Source: Sporolituus thermophilus DSM 23256
GTDB lineage: Bacteria > Bacillota > Negativicutes > Sporomusales > Thermosinaceae
Direction: 5' to 3'
Length of the DNA: 64,000 nucleotides
Assembly: GCF_900102435.1 (NCBI RefSeq)
Contig: NZ_FNBU01000012.1
Coordinates: 1-64,000, forward strand
Under the pieces are notes generated by a model. That model saw only the letters and a program-made list of their open reading frames with translations. It made no database searches and had not been told where the DNA came from. The position numbers were made by a program, and so were the translations under genes. Below, one piece after another: positions 46,177-54,441 of the stretch; the first letter of the stretch is position 1; every line of letters begins with the position of its first letter.

Positions 46177-46334
46177 AAAAAGCCCTCCATTCCTTCTTTT
46201 CCCTAGAATTATTCCCAGGAAACGCCTGCTTATACCTTGCCCTTTCCCGACCAATGCCTATTGACGCTGTTAAACGAGGAAATGGCATACATCTAAGCGA
46301 AGTATATACGACAAGAAACGGAGGCGTCGTAGCA

Positions 46335-47264
46335 ATGTATGGCAAACGTTTAATCGAAGCACTACTCTGGATGGTTGTCCTAATTTGGGCTGGCAACTAT
46401 ACTTTGGGAAAAGTGGGAATGCGTGAGTTTTCGCCCGCTGCGTTCACCGCCCTGCGTTTTGCCATCGCTACCCCCTTTATGTTCTTGTTACTACGATGGC
46501 GTGAAGGCGCCGTGCGCTTTTCCCGGCCGGACTTACCGCGTCTGGTCGTCGTGGGGGTAATAGGGGTTGCGCTGTACCAAACGGTTTTTATCGCTGCCGT
46601 AAAATATACTACTGTTACGACAGCTTCGCTTATGCTTGGTCTCTCCCCTATCTTTACCGCCTTTTTTAACGCACTCTCAGGCCATGAGAACCTACGGCCG
46701 TCCTATTTGCTCGGGGCGGGAGTAGCTTTTGCCGGGCTAACCCTGGTTATCAGTTCCGGCCCAGGCGAGCTGGGGCTCAACGCTGCCACCTTAAAAGGTG
46801 ACATCCTGGCGTTTATCGCATCTGTCCTATGGGGACTCTATCCTGTTTTAGCAACACCCATCCTAAAAAAGCATTCCGCCCTGTGGGTAACGGCTCATTC
46901 CAGTTTAATCGGCGTCGCCGTTCTGCTGATTTACTCTACCCCTGATCTTGGGTCCATGAACTGGCCTGCTGTGTCCCGGGCGGCATGGGCATCACTGCTC
47001 TACGCAGCCATTCCTGTCACAGTTATTTCGCTGGTAGCCTGGTACTACGGTATTGAAAAAATCGGTGCCAACCAAGTCATGATTTATATGTATATGATTA
47101 CGCCGACGGCTATGGCCATTGCGGCCTTGACCATCGGCGAAACAATCAACGCTTTTCAGATCATTGGTACCGGCATTACCTTACTGGGCGTTTATCTCGT
47201 CAAACGCCAACCGGAAAGCAAACGGCCTGACCAGGCCGAAGCAGAAAACCCTGCGCCCAAATAG
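46335..47264 (+). CDS. DMT/EamA-family permease
   Basis: 309 aa from the ATG at 46335 (GGAGGCG upstream; a frame from 46254 is not supported). Ten membrane helices in two EamA repeats: LLWMVVLIWAGNYTLGKVG, LYQTVFIAAVKYTTVTTASL, ASVLWGLYPVLATPILKK, VAWYYGIEKIGANQVMIY. Likely exporter of metabolites or amino acids; substrate unknown. The last ~15 residues are polar. Confidence 0.88.
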   Translation: MYGKRLIEALLWMVVLIWAGNYTLGKVGMREFSPAAFTALRFAIATPFMFLLLRWREGAVRFSRPDLPRLVVVGVIGVALYQTVFIAAVKYTTVTTASLMLGLSPIFTAFFNALSGHENLRPSYLLGAGVAFAGLTLVISSGPGELGLNAATLKGDILAFIASVLWGLYPVLATPILKKHSALWVTAHSSLIGVAVLLIYSTPDLGSMNWPAVSRAAWASLLYAAIPVTVISLVAWYYGIEKIGANQVMIYMYMITPTAMAIAALTIGETINAFQIIGTGITLLGVYLVKRQPESKRPDQAEAENPAPK

Positions 47265-47355
47265 GCGGCCCTTGCCCGCAAATCACTACCGCATCCCCCC
47301 TTAGGATTGCCAAACCCGGGCCGCCCCTTTCCGGATCATGTTAGATCATTTTTTA

Positions 47356-48588
47356 CTATTCATAAAGTAAATATGGTTTAGCCTTTTGCCGAAACCGCTC
47401 TGCTTCCGCCTCCCACGCGGCTACGATTTCATTGAGCGTAAAGCGCCCCAAGCGCAGCGAATCGTCCCCGGTGGCCAAGTCGATATTAGGCTTGCTGCCT
47501 TCGCGGTACGGGGCGTTAAAGCTAAATTTATCGCCGCTCAGTTCTATAACGGTATATAAAAGCGCCAGCCCAGTCCGGACCGCCTTGTAGGCTTTCCGGT
47601 CCACGACATGGATTTGTACGCCGCCGCATACTTGTCCCTTATACTTGGAAAAAGCGGGTGTAAAATAAGCCGGCCGGAAAATAACCCCCGGTAAGTGCTG
47701 GGCGTTCATTCGGTCGGCCAACTCTTGGGCATCCAACCAAGGTGCACCTACCAGTTCGAAAGGCCGGGTGGTTCCTACCCCTTCCGAGATATTCGTTCCG
47801 CCAAATATACCGGTACCGCTGTAGACAAGGGCAGTGTCGACCGTTGGCATGTTCGGAGAAGTCATGACCCAGGGAAGGCCGGTTTCATCATAAAGCATGT
47901 CGCGCCGCCATCCCGTCATCTTAACGACATGCAAATCGCAGTTGATGCCAAACTCGCTGTTAAACAACTGCGCCAATTCCCCTACCGTCATACCGTGGCG
48001 TATCGGTATGGGATATAAGCCGATAAAAGACTGAAACTCTGGTTCTAGCACCTTTCCCTCCACTTGTACTCCTCCTACCGGATTAGGGCGGTCCAAAACC
48101 ACGAATGTCTTGCCCAACTCACTAGCGGCCTGCATGGCATAGGCCATGGTGTAAATGTATGTATAGAACCGGGCGCCTACGTCCTGAATGTCAAAGACCA
48201 GAACATCCACATTCGCCAGCATTTCCGGCGTTGGTTTCTTGGTGGCGCCGTAAAGGCTGTATACCGTTATGCCTGTTCGCTCGTCCGTATAAGAACCTAT
48301 GGTGGCGCCGGCCGGGATATTGCCCCGGATCCCGTGCTCGGGAGCAAATAGCGCGACCAGATTGGTCTTTTCTTTCAGGATATCCACCGTACTCCGAAAG
48401 TTGCTGTCAATGCCCGTATGGTTGGTAATCAGTCCAACCCTTTTACCTTGAAACAAATGCAGGTAGTGATCAATGTTTTCCACCCCAAGCCTTACTTTGG
48501 CCGCTGCCGCTGCGATGCCGGGATAGCTGCCCATGCCCAGAAGAACACATATCACCAATAATACAGATAGCCAAGAAACGCGTTGCAT
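47356..48588 (-). CDS. NamZ/YbbC-like exo-beta-N-acetylmuramidase (DUF1343)
   Basis: 410 aa with a signal peptide (~1-28, ending AAAAA). Family blocks: GKRVGLITNHTGID, APEHGIRGNIPAGA, VFDIQDVGARFYTYI, VLDRPNPVGG and YSGTGIFGGTNISEGVGT. Members release MurNAc from muropeptides outside the cytoplasm. Monocistronic. With the SLT, L,D-transpeptidase and 3D proteins it adds to the window's wall-recycling genes. Confidence 0.9.
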   Translation of the reverse strand: MQRVSWLSVLLVICVLLGMGSYPGIAAAAAKVRLGVENIDHYLHLFQGKRVGLITNHTGIDSNFRSTVDILKEKTNLVALFAPEHGIRGNIPAGATIGSYTDERTGITVYSLYGATKKPTPEMLANVDVLVFDIQDVGARFYTYIYTMAYAMQAASELGKTFVVLDRPNPVGGVQVEGKVLEPEFQSFIGLYPIPIRHGMTVGELAQLFNSEFGINCDLHVVKMTGWRRDMLYDETGLPWVMTSPNMPTVDTALVYSGTGIFGGTNISEGVGTTRPFELVGAPWLDAQELADRMNAQHLPGVIFRPAYFTPAFSKYKGQVCGGVQIHVVDRKAYKAVRTGLALLYTVIELSGDKFSFNAPYREGSKPNIDLATGDDSLRLGRFTLNEIVAAWEAEAERFRQKAKPYLLYE

Positions 48589-48664
48589 CGTCGGCCTCCC
48601 CGCTTTACGTTTTTATTATCATTATACCTTACCGCCACTGCCTTGTCCTCAGGGTCTCACAGGC

Positions 48665-48698
48665 GAAAATAAAAAACTCCAAGGTACATACCTCGGAG
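48665..48698 (-). terminator. Terminator after tRNA-Leu(CAA)
   Basis: CTCCAAGGTA (48677-48686) pairs with TACCTCGGAG (48689-48698); TTTTTTATTTT follows on the minus strand. Confidence 0.8.
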
Positions 48699-48711
48699 CT
48701 TTATGACTAAA

Positions 48712-48797
48712 TGGTGCCGGAGAAGGGACTTGAACCCCCACGGGGAAAACCCCGGCTGATTTTGAGTCAGCTGCGTCTGCCGTTCCGCCACTCCGGC
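48712..48797 (-). tRNA. tRNA-Leu (anticodon CAA)
   Basis: 86 nt with encoded CCA and long variable arm; acceptor GCCGGAG; anticodon loop CTCAAAA. Confidence 0.95.
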
Positions 48798-48827
48798 ACG
48801 AATTCAATTGTACAATGGACATTATGT

Positions 48828-48856
48828 ATAATATCACGGCTATACCCTATTGTCAA
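48828..48856 (-). promoter_or_regulatory. Promoter of tRNA-Leu(CAA)
   Basis: TTGACA (48851-48856), 17-nt spacer, TATTAT (48828-48833). Confidence 0.75.
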
Positions 48857-48950
48857 GCGATTAGTGATAAAATTGTTCCGGTTAGTTTGGAGGAAACAAG
48901 GCATAAAATAACTAACTCTAATATATATTCCTTCGGAGAAAGGTGAAAGC

Positions 48951-49664
48951 GTGCCGCAGATTACCCTTACCGGCCAATCGATAACTTACACGGTAACATA
49001 TAGCAAACGCCGTAAAACGGTGCAGTTAAAGATGATTTCTCCGTATGTGGTGGAAATAACCGCCCCGGCCCGCTGCTCGCAAGCTTATCTGGAAAAAATA
49101 CTGTGCACCAAGGCAAGATGGATCGCGCAGCAATCGGCCCGACTCGCGAATATCGCCGAATGTCCGGTTAATCGTTCGGTGGAAGCAGGAGCGCCAATCC
49201 TATATCTGGGGCAAAGTTATCCAATTTGTTTATTGTCTGATGGCGCCCCTGCAAGAGTAACCCTGGACCACGACCGCATTGTCATTCGCGGATGCTCCGA
49301 ACTGGCGGCTAGCTGTCCGGAATTTTTAAAGCAATGGTATCTTGAGCAAGCACGAATCATACTTACCGAGCGTACTGCTTATTGGGCAAAACGGATCGGC
49401 GTCCAGCCCGCGCGCATTACCCTCCGCGATCAGAAAACCCGCTGGGGCAGTTGTTCATCAAGGGGAACGATATCGTACAATTGGCGCGTGATTATGGCCC
49501 CGCCCAAGGTTATTGATTATTTGGTAGTCCATGAGCTTTGCCACCTTTTAGTCCCAAATCATTCCGAGCGGTTTTGGCAACTCGTGACCAAGCACCTCCC
49601 CGACTACAAGACGGAACAAAGCTGGCTGCGCCGCAACGGTCACCTTTTGACAAGAATTTTTTAG
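48951..49664 (+). CDS. YgjP/WLM-like zinc metallopeptidase (DUF45)
   Basis: 237 aa from a GTG with AAGGTG upstream. Zinc motif VVHELCHLLVPNHSERFW (HExxH plus downstream His and Glu) near residue 195, preceded by TRWGSCSSRGTISYNW, the invariant YgjP block. Cytoplasmic, function of the family poorly defined. Its stop overlaps the converging gene's stop by 4 nt. Confidence 0.9.
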   Translation: MPQITLTGQSITYTVTYSKRRKTVQLKMISPYVVEITAPARCSQAYLEKILCTKARWIAQQSARLANIAECPVNRSVEAGAPILYLGQSYPICLLSDGAPARVTLDHDRIVIRGCSELAASCPEFLKQWYLEQARIILTERTAYWAKRIGVQPARITLRDQKTRWGSCSSRGTISYNWRVIMAPPKVIDYLVVHELCHLLVPNHSERFWQLVTKHLPDYKTEQSWLRRNGHLLTRIF

Positions 49665-50107
49665 TTTGTTACGCCCGGCATAAGTTCTTTTTCCCGCAAA
49701 AATTCTTCTAACAAACTTGCCGTTATGCCCGTAATCTTCAGGCAGTTGCGTAAGTGCTCCCGGGTGTCAAAGGGGTGGGAATTAAGTACACGACAGCAGG
49801 TAGCGCCAAACTTTGCCGCAAAACGCTCATGAAACTCACGGGTCGTTTGGTACACAGGCTCGCGGCTCTCTTCCTTACTCACCCGCCCCTGGAGCAAACT
49901 AATCACCATGACGGACGCAGTCAAAGCGCCGCACATGCAGCCGGCATGGCCCAACCCCCCGCCAAAACCGGATGCAATGCGGATGGCTGCATCGCTGAGT
50001 TCAAGATTCAGCACGTCCCGGAAAGCCCGTAAAATTGCTTCAGCACAATTGTATCCTTCCTTAAAATTCTGACCGGCCCGGTCACGGGCACTGGTGATCG
50101 TACTCAT
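49661..50107 (-). CDS. C_GCAxxG_C_C family redox-type protein
   Basis: 148 aa from the ATG at 50107 (GAGGGG seven bases upstream). Cys pattern: YNCAEAILRAF, GLGHAGCMCGALTASVM (the GCxCGA core), CCRVLN and NCLKIT. Members are small anaerobe proteins thought to bind a metal or cluster; no activity is known. Convergent with the metallopeptidase gene. Confidence 0.85.
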   Translation of the reverse strand: MSTITSARDRAGQNFKEGYNCAEAILRAFRDVLNLELSDAAIRIASGFGGGLGHAGCMCGALTASVMVISLLQGRVSKEESREPVYQTTREFHERFAAKFGATCCRVLNSHPFDTREHLRNCLKITGITASLLEEFLREKELMPGVTN

Positions 50108-50223
50108 GGTCACACCCCTCTTTTTCTTTTCTTAGCTAAATTCGTTTTTTGCTCCTCACTTCCTCTCTCGGCTACATGCCGTCAAGTCTTTTTTCCACGC
50201 AAAAAGATATAAAGGAGGTCATT

Positions 50224-51312
50224 ATGAGCATGTTGTTTACTCCCTTTACCATCGGCAGTCTGACGGTAAAAAACCGCTTTGTCCGCTCGGCTACTCAGGA
50301 CTGGCTAGGCCATGAAGACGGACGGATTTCCGAAGCCCAAGTAGAACTTTATGAAAACCTGGCCCGCGGCGACGTCGGCATGATTATCACCGCCCATGCT
50401 TATGTACAACATCCGCTTGGCCGGGCAAGCATTCGCCAAAACGGTATCTATGACGACCGGTTTATTGACGGCTATCGTTTGCTGGCCCAAGCGGCGCACC
50501 GCCATGGCGCCAAACTAATTGTGCAGATCTCTCACGCGGGTCGGCAAACTTCACCCGATTTGACGGAAGGTGAAACACCGGTAGCGCCATCAGCCGTCAT
50601 TGACAGGAGTACCGGCATTACCCCCCGGGAAATGACCGGTGACGAAATCTGGGCGCTGATTAACGCATTTGTCACTGCGGCCGAGCGGGTAAAAAAGGCC
50701 GGCTGCGACGGCGTGCAGCTCCATATCGCGCATGGTTACTGCCTTTCGCAATTTTTGTCACCTTATACCAATCGGCGACAGGATGAATGGGGCGGTTCAA
50801 TCGAAAACCGCACCCGCATTATCCGGGAAATTATGGTCCGCTGCCGTGAAGCGGTAGGCAGCGATTTCCCCATCCTTGCCAAACTTAATTGTACCGACGG
50901 TCTTTCCGGACCAGGCTACTTAACGCGCGAAGACGTTGTTTACACGGCCCGCTTGCTCGAACGGCTCGGAGCGGCGGCAATCGAGGTCAGCGGCGGGATC
51001 CGTGAGGCCAAAGGCGTCATGTCGCGTCCCAATATCCGTAGCGAAGAAGATGAAGCATACTTCGCCGCCGATGCCTTGGCGATAAAGGAAGCTGTCCGTA
51101 TTCCGGTAATTTTAGTAGGCGGCTTGCGTTCAATGGCTACGATGGAAGGCTTGCTGCAAAACGGCTATGCCGATATGATCGCCCTAAGTCGTCCTTTTAT
51201 TAAAGAACCGAACCTTGTCGAGCGGCTGCGTGCCGGCCAGGCAAAAGCAAAATGCATCTCCTGTAACGCTTGTTTTAATCCTGCCGGCTTAGCATGCCGG
51301 TATGAAAAATAA
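50224..51312 (+). CDS. Old Yellow Enzyme-family NADH:flavin oxidoreductase
   Basis: 362 aa from the ATG at 50224 (AAAGGAGG upstream). FMN barrel: LTVKNRFVRSATQDW, QISHAGRQTSP, GVQLHIAHGYCLSQFLSPYTN and LVGGLRSMATMEGLL. After the barrel a short tail has CISCNACFNPAGLAC, a Cys set that in longer relatives binds an Fe-S cluster before an FAD/NAD domain, which is absent here. It likely reduces enoates or similar. A MoaD-like gene follows 15 nt later. Confidence 0.88.
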   Translation: MSMLFTPFTIGSLTVKNRFVRSATQDWLGHEDGRISEAQVELYENLARGDVGMIITAHAYVQHPLGRASIRQNGIYDDRFIDGYRLLAQAAHRHGAKLIVQISHAGRQTSPDLTEGETPVAPSAVIDRSTGITPREMTGDEIWALINAFVTAAERVKKAGCDGVQLHIAHGYCLSQFLSPYTNRRQDEWGGSIENRTRIIREIMVRCREAVGSDFPILAKLNCTDGLSGPGYLTREDVVYTARLLERLGAAAIEVSGGIREAKGVMSRPNIRSEEDEAYFAADALAIKEAVRIPVILVGGLRSMATMEGLLQNGYADMIALSRPFIKEPNLVERLRAGQAKAKCISCNACFNPAGLACRYEK

Positions 51313-51327
51313 CAGAGGGCAAACATT

Positions 51328-51606
51328 ATGAAAAACACAATTGAACTTCGAGGTTTTGCCCGGCTAATGAATCTCTTTCAAGAGCGCGGCTGGCCTTTTC
51401 CCTACCACTATCCCCTCTCCGCTCCCGTATCAGGGTGCGAACTGTTGGAACAATTGGCTATTGATAAAGACCAGGTAGAAGCAATGTTTATCAATGGCCG
51501 CGCCCAGCCATTGGACGCGGTAATCAATCCCGGCGACCGCGTGGCCCTTATTCCTCCTGGCACGCCCGGCCCTTACCGTATTCTGCTAGGAATACGGTCG
51601 ACATGA
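51328..51606 (+). CDS. MoaD/ThiS-like beta-grasp small protein without C-terminal GG
   Basis: 92 aa. The second half has the beta-grasp pattern VEAMFINGRAQPLDAVINPG then DRVALIPPGTPGP, as in MoaD/ThiS proteins. It ends RILLGIRST, so the usual Gly-Gly tail for thiocarboxylate formation is missing. It follows the Old Yellow Enzyme gene closely. It may be a structural or regulatory subunit rather than a sulfur carrier; not proven. Confidence 0.7.
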   Translation: MKNTIELRGFARLMNLFQERGWPFPYHYPLSAPVSGCELLEQLAIDKDQVEAMFINGRAQPLDAVINPGDRVALIPPGTPGPYRILLGIRST

Positions 51607-51645
51607 AAAAATTCCCGGCAAAAAAACTTTTTGCCGGGAATTTTC
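51606..51645. terminator. Bidirectional terminator between the MoaD-like gene and hcp
   Basis: AATTCCCGGCAA pairs with TTGCCGGGAATT (arms ending 51642), with A/T runs on both sides. Confidence 0.85.
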
Positions 51646-51650
51646 CATTA

Positions 51651-52949
51651 TTAGCCCAAAATAGCTTTCAAGTCTTCGTCCGGAGTTGTAATAAGGCGCA
51701 GACCATATTTCTCGTTAAGCAGCTTGAGGACATTCGGTGTGAGGAAAGCAGGCGCGCTGGGGCCAATGCGGATGTTCTTAATACCCAGGTGGAGCAGGGT
51801 CAGCAGGATGGCGACTGCCTTTTGCTCATACCAAGACAGGATAAGGGACAGCGGCAGGTCGTTTACGCCGCAGTTAAAGGCTTTAGCCAACGCCAAGGCA
51901 ATTTGGATACCCGAGTAAGCATTATTGCACTGACCAAGGTCAAGCAGACGGGGAATACCATCAATATCGCCGAGATCAAGGTGGTTGAAACGGTACTTAC
52001 CGCAGGCCACGGTAAGAATGACGCAGTCTTTGGGTATTTTCTGGACAATTTCAGTGTAGTAGTTGCGGCCCGGTTTTGCGCCGTCACAGCCACCGACAAG
52101 GAAGAAACGTCTGATTTTGCCGGCCTTTACGGCTTCTACTATCTTATCGGCCAGACCAAGTACGGCATTATGATGGAAGCCGGTGGTCAGTGTATACTCG
52201 CCTTCTTTTTCTTCAGCCGGCGGCAGTGATTTGGCCTTGGCGATAACGGCGGAGAAGTCGCGGGTAGGCAGGTGGGTAGCTCCTTCCAGCCCGGTAATTG
52301 TCCGGGTGAAAATGCGGTCGCCGTAAGTATTCTTGTCAGTAGGCGGCATGACACAGTTGGTCGTCACCACAATCGCACCCGGGAATTCTTCGAATTCCTT
52401 GCGCTGGTTCTGCCATGCCGTACCGTAATTGCCTACCAGGTGCGGATATTTTTTCAGTTCGGGATAAGCATGGGCGGGCAGCATTTCCCCGTGCGTGTAT
52501 ACGTTAATACCGGTTCCCTCGGTTTGCTTGAGTAACTCTTCCAGATCGAGCAGGTCATGACCGGTGATCAGGATGGCATGACCCTTTTTCAAACCAGTAA
52601 ATACCTTGGTGGGCTCAGGTGAACCGTAACGGGCAACATGGGCTTTGTCTAAGAGTTCCATTACCCGTAGATTCATCTCACCGCATTTTAGGACCATTTC
52701 GATGTGCCGTTCAAGATTGAAGTTTACATTAGTAAGGGTAAAGAAAAGCGCATCGTGCATAAAGGCATCAACTTGCTCGTCGCGCACACCGAGTTCACGG
52801 GCGTGATGGGCATAAGCGGCAATGCCTTTAAGTCCGAAGATGAGAGTGTCTTGGAGACCGGCAATATCTTCATTCTTTCCGCAAACACCAACCTTGGTGC
52901 AACCAACGCCGCCGGCCGTTTGCTCACATTGATAACAGAACATACCCAC
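51651..52949 (-). CDS. hcp: Hybrid cluster protein (class III), NO/hydroxylamine reductase
   Basis: 432 aa from a GTG at 52949 with AGGAGG eight bases upstream (ATG at 52943 is the alternative). N-terminal C-x2-C-x8-C-x5-C binds a cubane cluster. Hybrid-cluster ligands are in TGHDLLDLEELL, THGEMLPAH, TTNCVMPP, GGCDGAK and LDLGQCNNAY. The short length is typical of class III, which lack part of the helical domain. It removes NO or hydroxylamine in anaerobes. CRP/FNR-type sites lie upstream. Confidence 0.94.
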   Translation of the reverse strand: MGMFCYQCEQTAGGVGCTKVGVCGKNEDIAGLQDTLIFGLKGIAAYAHHARELGVRDEQVDAFMHDALFFTLTNVNFNLERHIEMVLKCGEMNLRVMELLDKAHVARYGSPEPTKVFTGLKKGHAILITGHDLLDLEELLKQTEGTGINVYTHGEMLPAHAYPELKKYPHLVGNYGTAWQNQRKEFEEFPGAIVVTTNCVMPPTDKNTYGDRIFTRTITGLEGATHLPTRDFSAVIAKAKSLPPAEEKEGEYTLTTGFHHNAVLGLADKIVEAVKAGKIRRFFLVGGCDGAKPGRNYYTEIVQKIPKDCVILTVACGKYRFNHLDLGDIDGIPRLLDLGQCNNAYSGIQIALALAKAFNCGVNDLPLSLILSWYEQKAVAILLTLLHLGIKNIRIGPSAPAFLTPNVLKLLNEKYGLRLITTPDEDLKAILG

Positions 52950-52988
52950 TCTAAATTCCTCCTTCGCAATATTGCTCTTACAGTTTCT

Positions 52989-52994
52989 ATTGTA
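52989..52994 (-). promoter_or_regulatory. -10 box of the hcp promoter
   Basis: TACAAT with no -35 hexamer at the right distance; the predicted start near 52982 puts the palindrome at 53017-53030 at about -41.5. This is the layout of an activator-dependent promoter. Confidence 0.55.
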
Positions 52995-53016
52995 AGGAGG
53001 ATGGCTTTTGCCCGCC

Positions 53017-53054
53017 GTGATATATATCACAAATTGCCATGATTTTCATCACAA
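53017..53054 (-). promoter_or_regulatory. Two CRP/FNR-family palindromes upstream of hcp
   Basis: GTGATATATATCAC (53017-53030) is a perfect palindrome. TGATTTTCATCA (about 53040-53051), a second degenerate site centred ~23 nt further up, follows. Both fit the TGTGA-N6-TCACA pattern of the CRP/FNR family, to which HcpR belongs. No regulator gene is adjacent. Confidence 0.65.
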
Positions 53055-53071
53055 AAGAGCTACCGCTCAGG

Positions 53072-53578
53072 TCAATTCACCGGCCGCAAGCGTCGTACGA
53101 CGATAGCGGTAAGGATCCCGCCCACCAACGCTGTTATGAATTGAGGCCAGCTCATGGCGAAGAGCAACCCGGCGGCGATTTTGGACGGAATGGCAACCCA
53201 GGTGAACAGCCACACAAAACCAAGGTACAGAAAAACCGCTTTAGCCGCGGCTGCAGCGACAATAGCCAACCAACGCGACAGCCTCAGGCCGGCGATATAA
53301 CATATCACCAGGAGAAAATTGCCGCCGGCAACAGGAACAATGAAAATCGGCAGCGGCAACAGCTGCTGAAAATAGGCGACGACAGGTGCAATTACGCCGA
53401 TTAAACAAGCGGAGCGCCAGCCAACCGTTTCGGCTGCTATCAGCAAGCAACTGTTCACAAGACTTCCAATAATAAAAGTAGAAAAAACAGTGGGGATGGG
53501 AATAAAAAACCGCAACGACTGAAACAGCAGCGTCAGCGCCAGCAATAAAGCCGTTCGCGCAAAAATTCTATTGTTCAC
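53072..53578 (-). CDS. Small integral membrane protein, ECF S-component-like
   Basis: 168 aa from a GTG at 53578 (AAGGGG eight bases upstream). Five to six hydrophobic segments; ARTALLLALTLLFQSLR and STFIIGSLVNSCLL resemble the A-x3-A helix of ECF S-components, but no substrate motif is recognised and no EcfAT genes are near. The next gene upstream is another small membrane protein 18 nt away. Confidence 0.6.
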   Translation of the reverse strand: MNNRIFARTALLLALTLLFQSLRFFIPIPTVFSTFIIGSLVNSCLLIAAETVGWRSACLIGVIAPVVAYFQQLLPLPIFIVPVAGGNFLLVICYIAGLRLSRWLAIVAAAAAKAVFLYLGFVWLFTWVAIPSKIAAGLLFAMSWPQFITALVGGILTAIVVRRLRPVN

Positions 53579-53596
53579 AACCGCCACCCCTTACAC

Positions 53597-53920
53597 CTAC
53601 TTGTGCCATTTATGGCGGAATTTCGGTGGGCGATTGCCGCTACTGCCAAAGAGCAACCAGCCAATGACGAGCAACAGGACCAAATTAGCAGCCATACCAC
53701 CGAGTAGACCGACATCCACCAAGATATTGATTAAGGTTAAACCCCCCAAAAAGAGTAGGCTTTTTTTTACATTAATATAGGGATAACGTTTGAGAACGAG
53801 ATAGCAGAGGCCAAAGACAACCAAATCAATGACAACCCAGGCAACCCAACTGGCAAACAAGTATTTAGCCACACTACCGCTAACCATTATCGCTAATAAG
53901 TACAACCAAATCTGACTCAC
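53597..53920 (-). CDS. 107-residue membrane protein, unknown
   Basis: GTG at 53920 with AGAGG eight bases upstream. Four hydrophobic segments (IWLYLLAIMVSGSVAKYLF, VVIDLVVFGLCYLVL, SLLFLGGLTLINILVDVGL, ANLVLLLVIGWLLFG) and a basic tail RPPKFRHKWHK. Operon with the S-component-like gene. Not recognised. Confidence 0.7.
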   Translation of the reverse strand: MSQIWLYLLAIMVSGSVAKYLFASWVAWVVIDLVVFGLCYLVLKRYPYINVKKSLLFLGGLTLINILVDVGLLGGMAANLVLLLVIGWLLFGSSGNRPPKFRHKWHK

Positions 53921-54045
53921 AAAACGCACCTCTTTCGCTCTCTTTACTCCATTATACCGAAAAACCGTGAAACTTTGACAGATGTTTATATCTTTTAAAA
54001 TTGGCGCATACTGTTAATAGAAAAAAATAACAAGGAGTGAAACAC

Positions 54046-54390
54046 ATGGAATTTTCGTTTACTCTGTATCAACCAAAAAAAGAGCGGGCGCCGAAGGAAA
54101 TGGCGGCACAAATTGAGATTCGCCCCAACGGGCGCATTGTTTTTAATAAAAAAGCGGCAGAACTGTTGGCCGACCGTCATTTCTGCATGCTAGGCTATGA
54201 TCGGGAAAAAAATGCTTTGGGTATAATGCCGGTGACGGAGCAACAACTTAATTCATTCCCCATTCGTTATGCTTCGAAAGGCGCCTATATCGGAGCCAAA
54301 AAATTTTTTAAACATTTCAATATTTTGCCACAAAAAGTTATTCAAAACTCCCCCGTGCACACCGGTCAATTCATTGGCGTTAAACTGTAA
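54046..54390 (+). CDS. Unknown 114-residue protein
   Basis: ATG at 54046 with AAGGAG eight bases upstream. Basic soluble protein; IEIRPNGRIVFNKKAAELLA looks like a short beta hairpin with a helix, somewhat like AbrB-type or plasmid-borne DNA-binding proteins, followed by MLGYDREKNALGIMPV. No known motif. Monocistronic with a strong terminator. Confidence 0.7.
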   Translation: MEFSFTLYQPKKERAPKEMAAQIEIRPNGRIVFNKKAAELLADRHFCMLGYDREKNALGIMPVTEQQLNSFPIRYASKGAYIGAKKFFKHFNILPQKVIQNSPVHTGQFIGVKL

Positions 54391-54398
54391 GCAAAAAT

Positions 54399-54430
54399 AA
54401 GAAACCAACGTCACATGACGCTGGTTTCTT
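54399..54430. terminator. Bidirectional terminator between converging genes
   Basis: AAGAAACCAACGTCA (54399-54413) pairs with TGACGCTGGTTTCTT (54416-54430), one mismatch. Confidence 0.85.
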
Positions 54431-54441
54431 ACTTATTGTAG

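Noticed and set aside
47264-47325. GGCGGCCC/GGGCCGCC hairpin after the DMT permease
   Set aside because: The loop is about 46 nt and there is no T-run, so it is not called a terminator.
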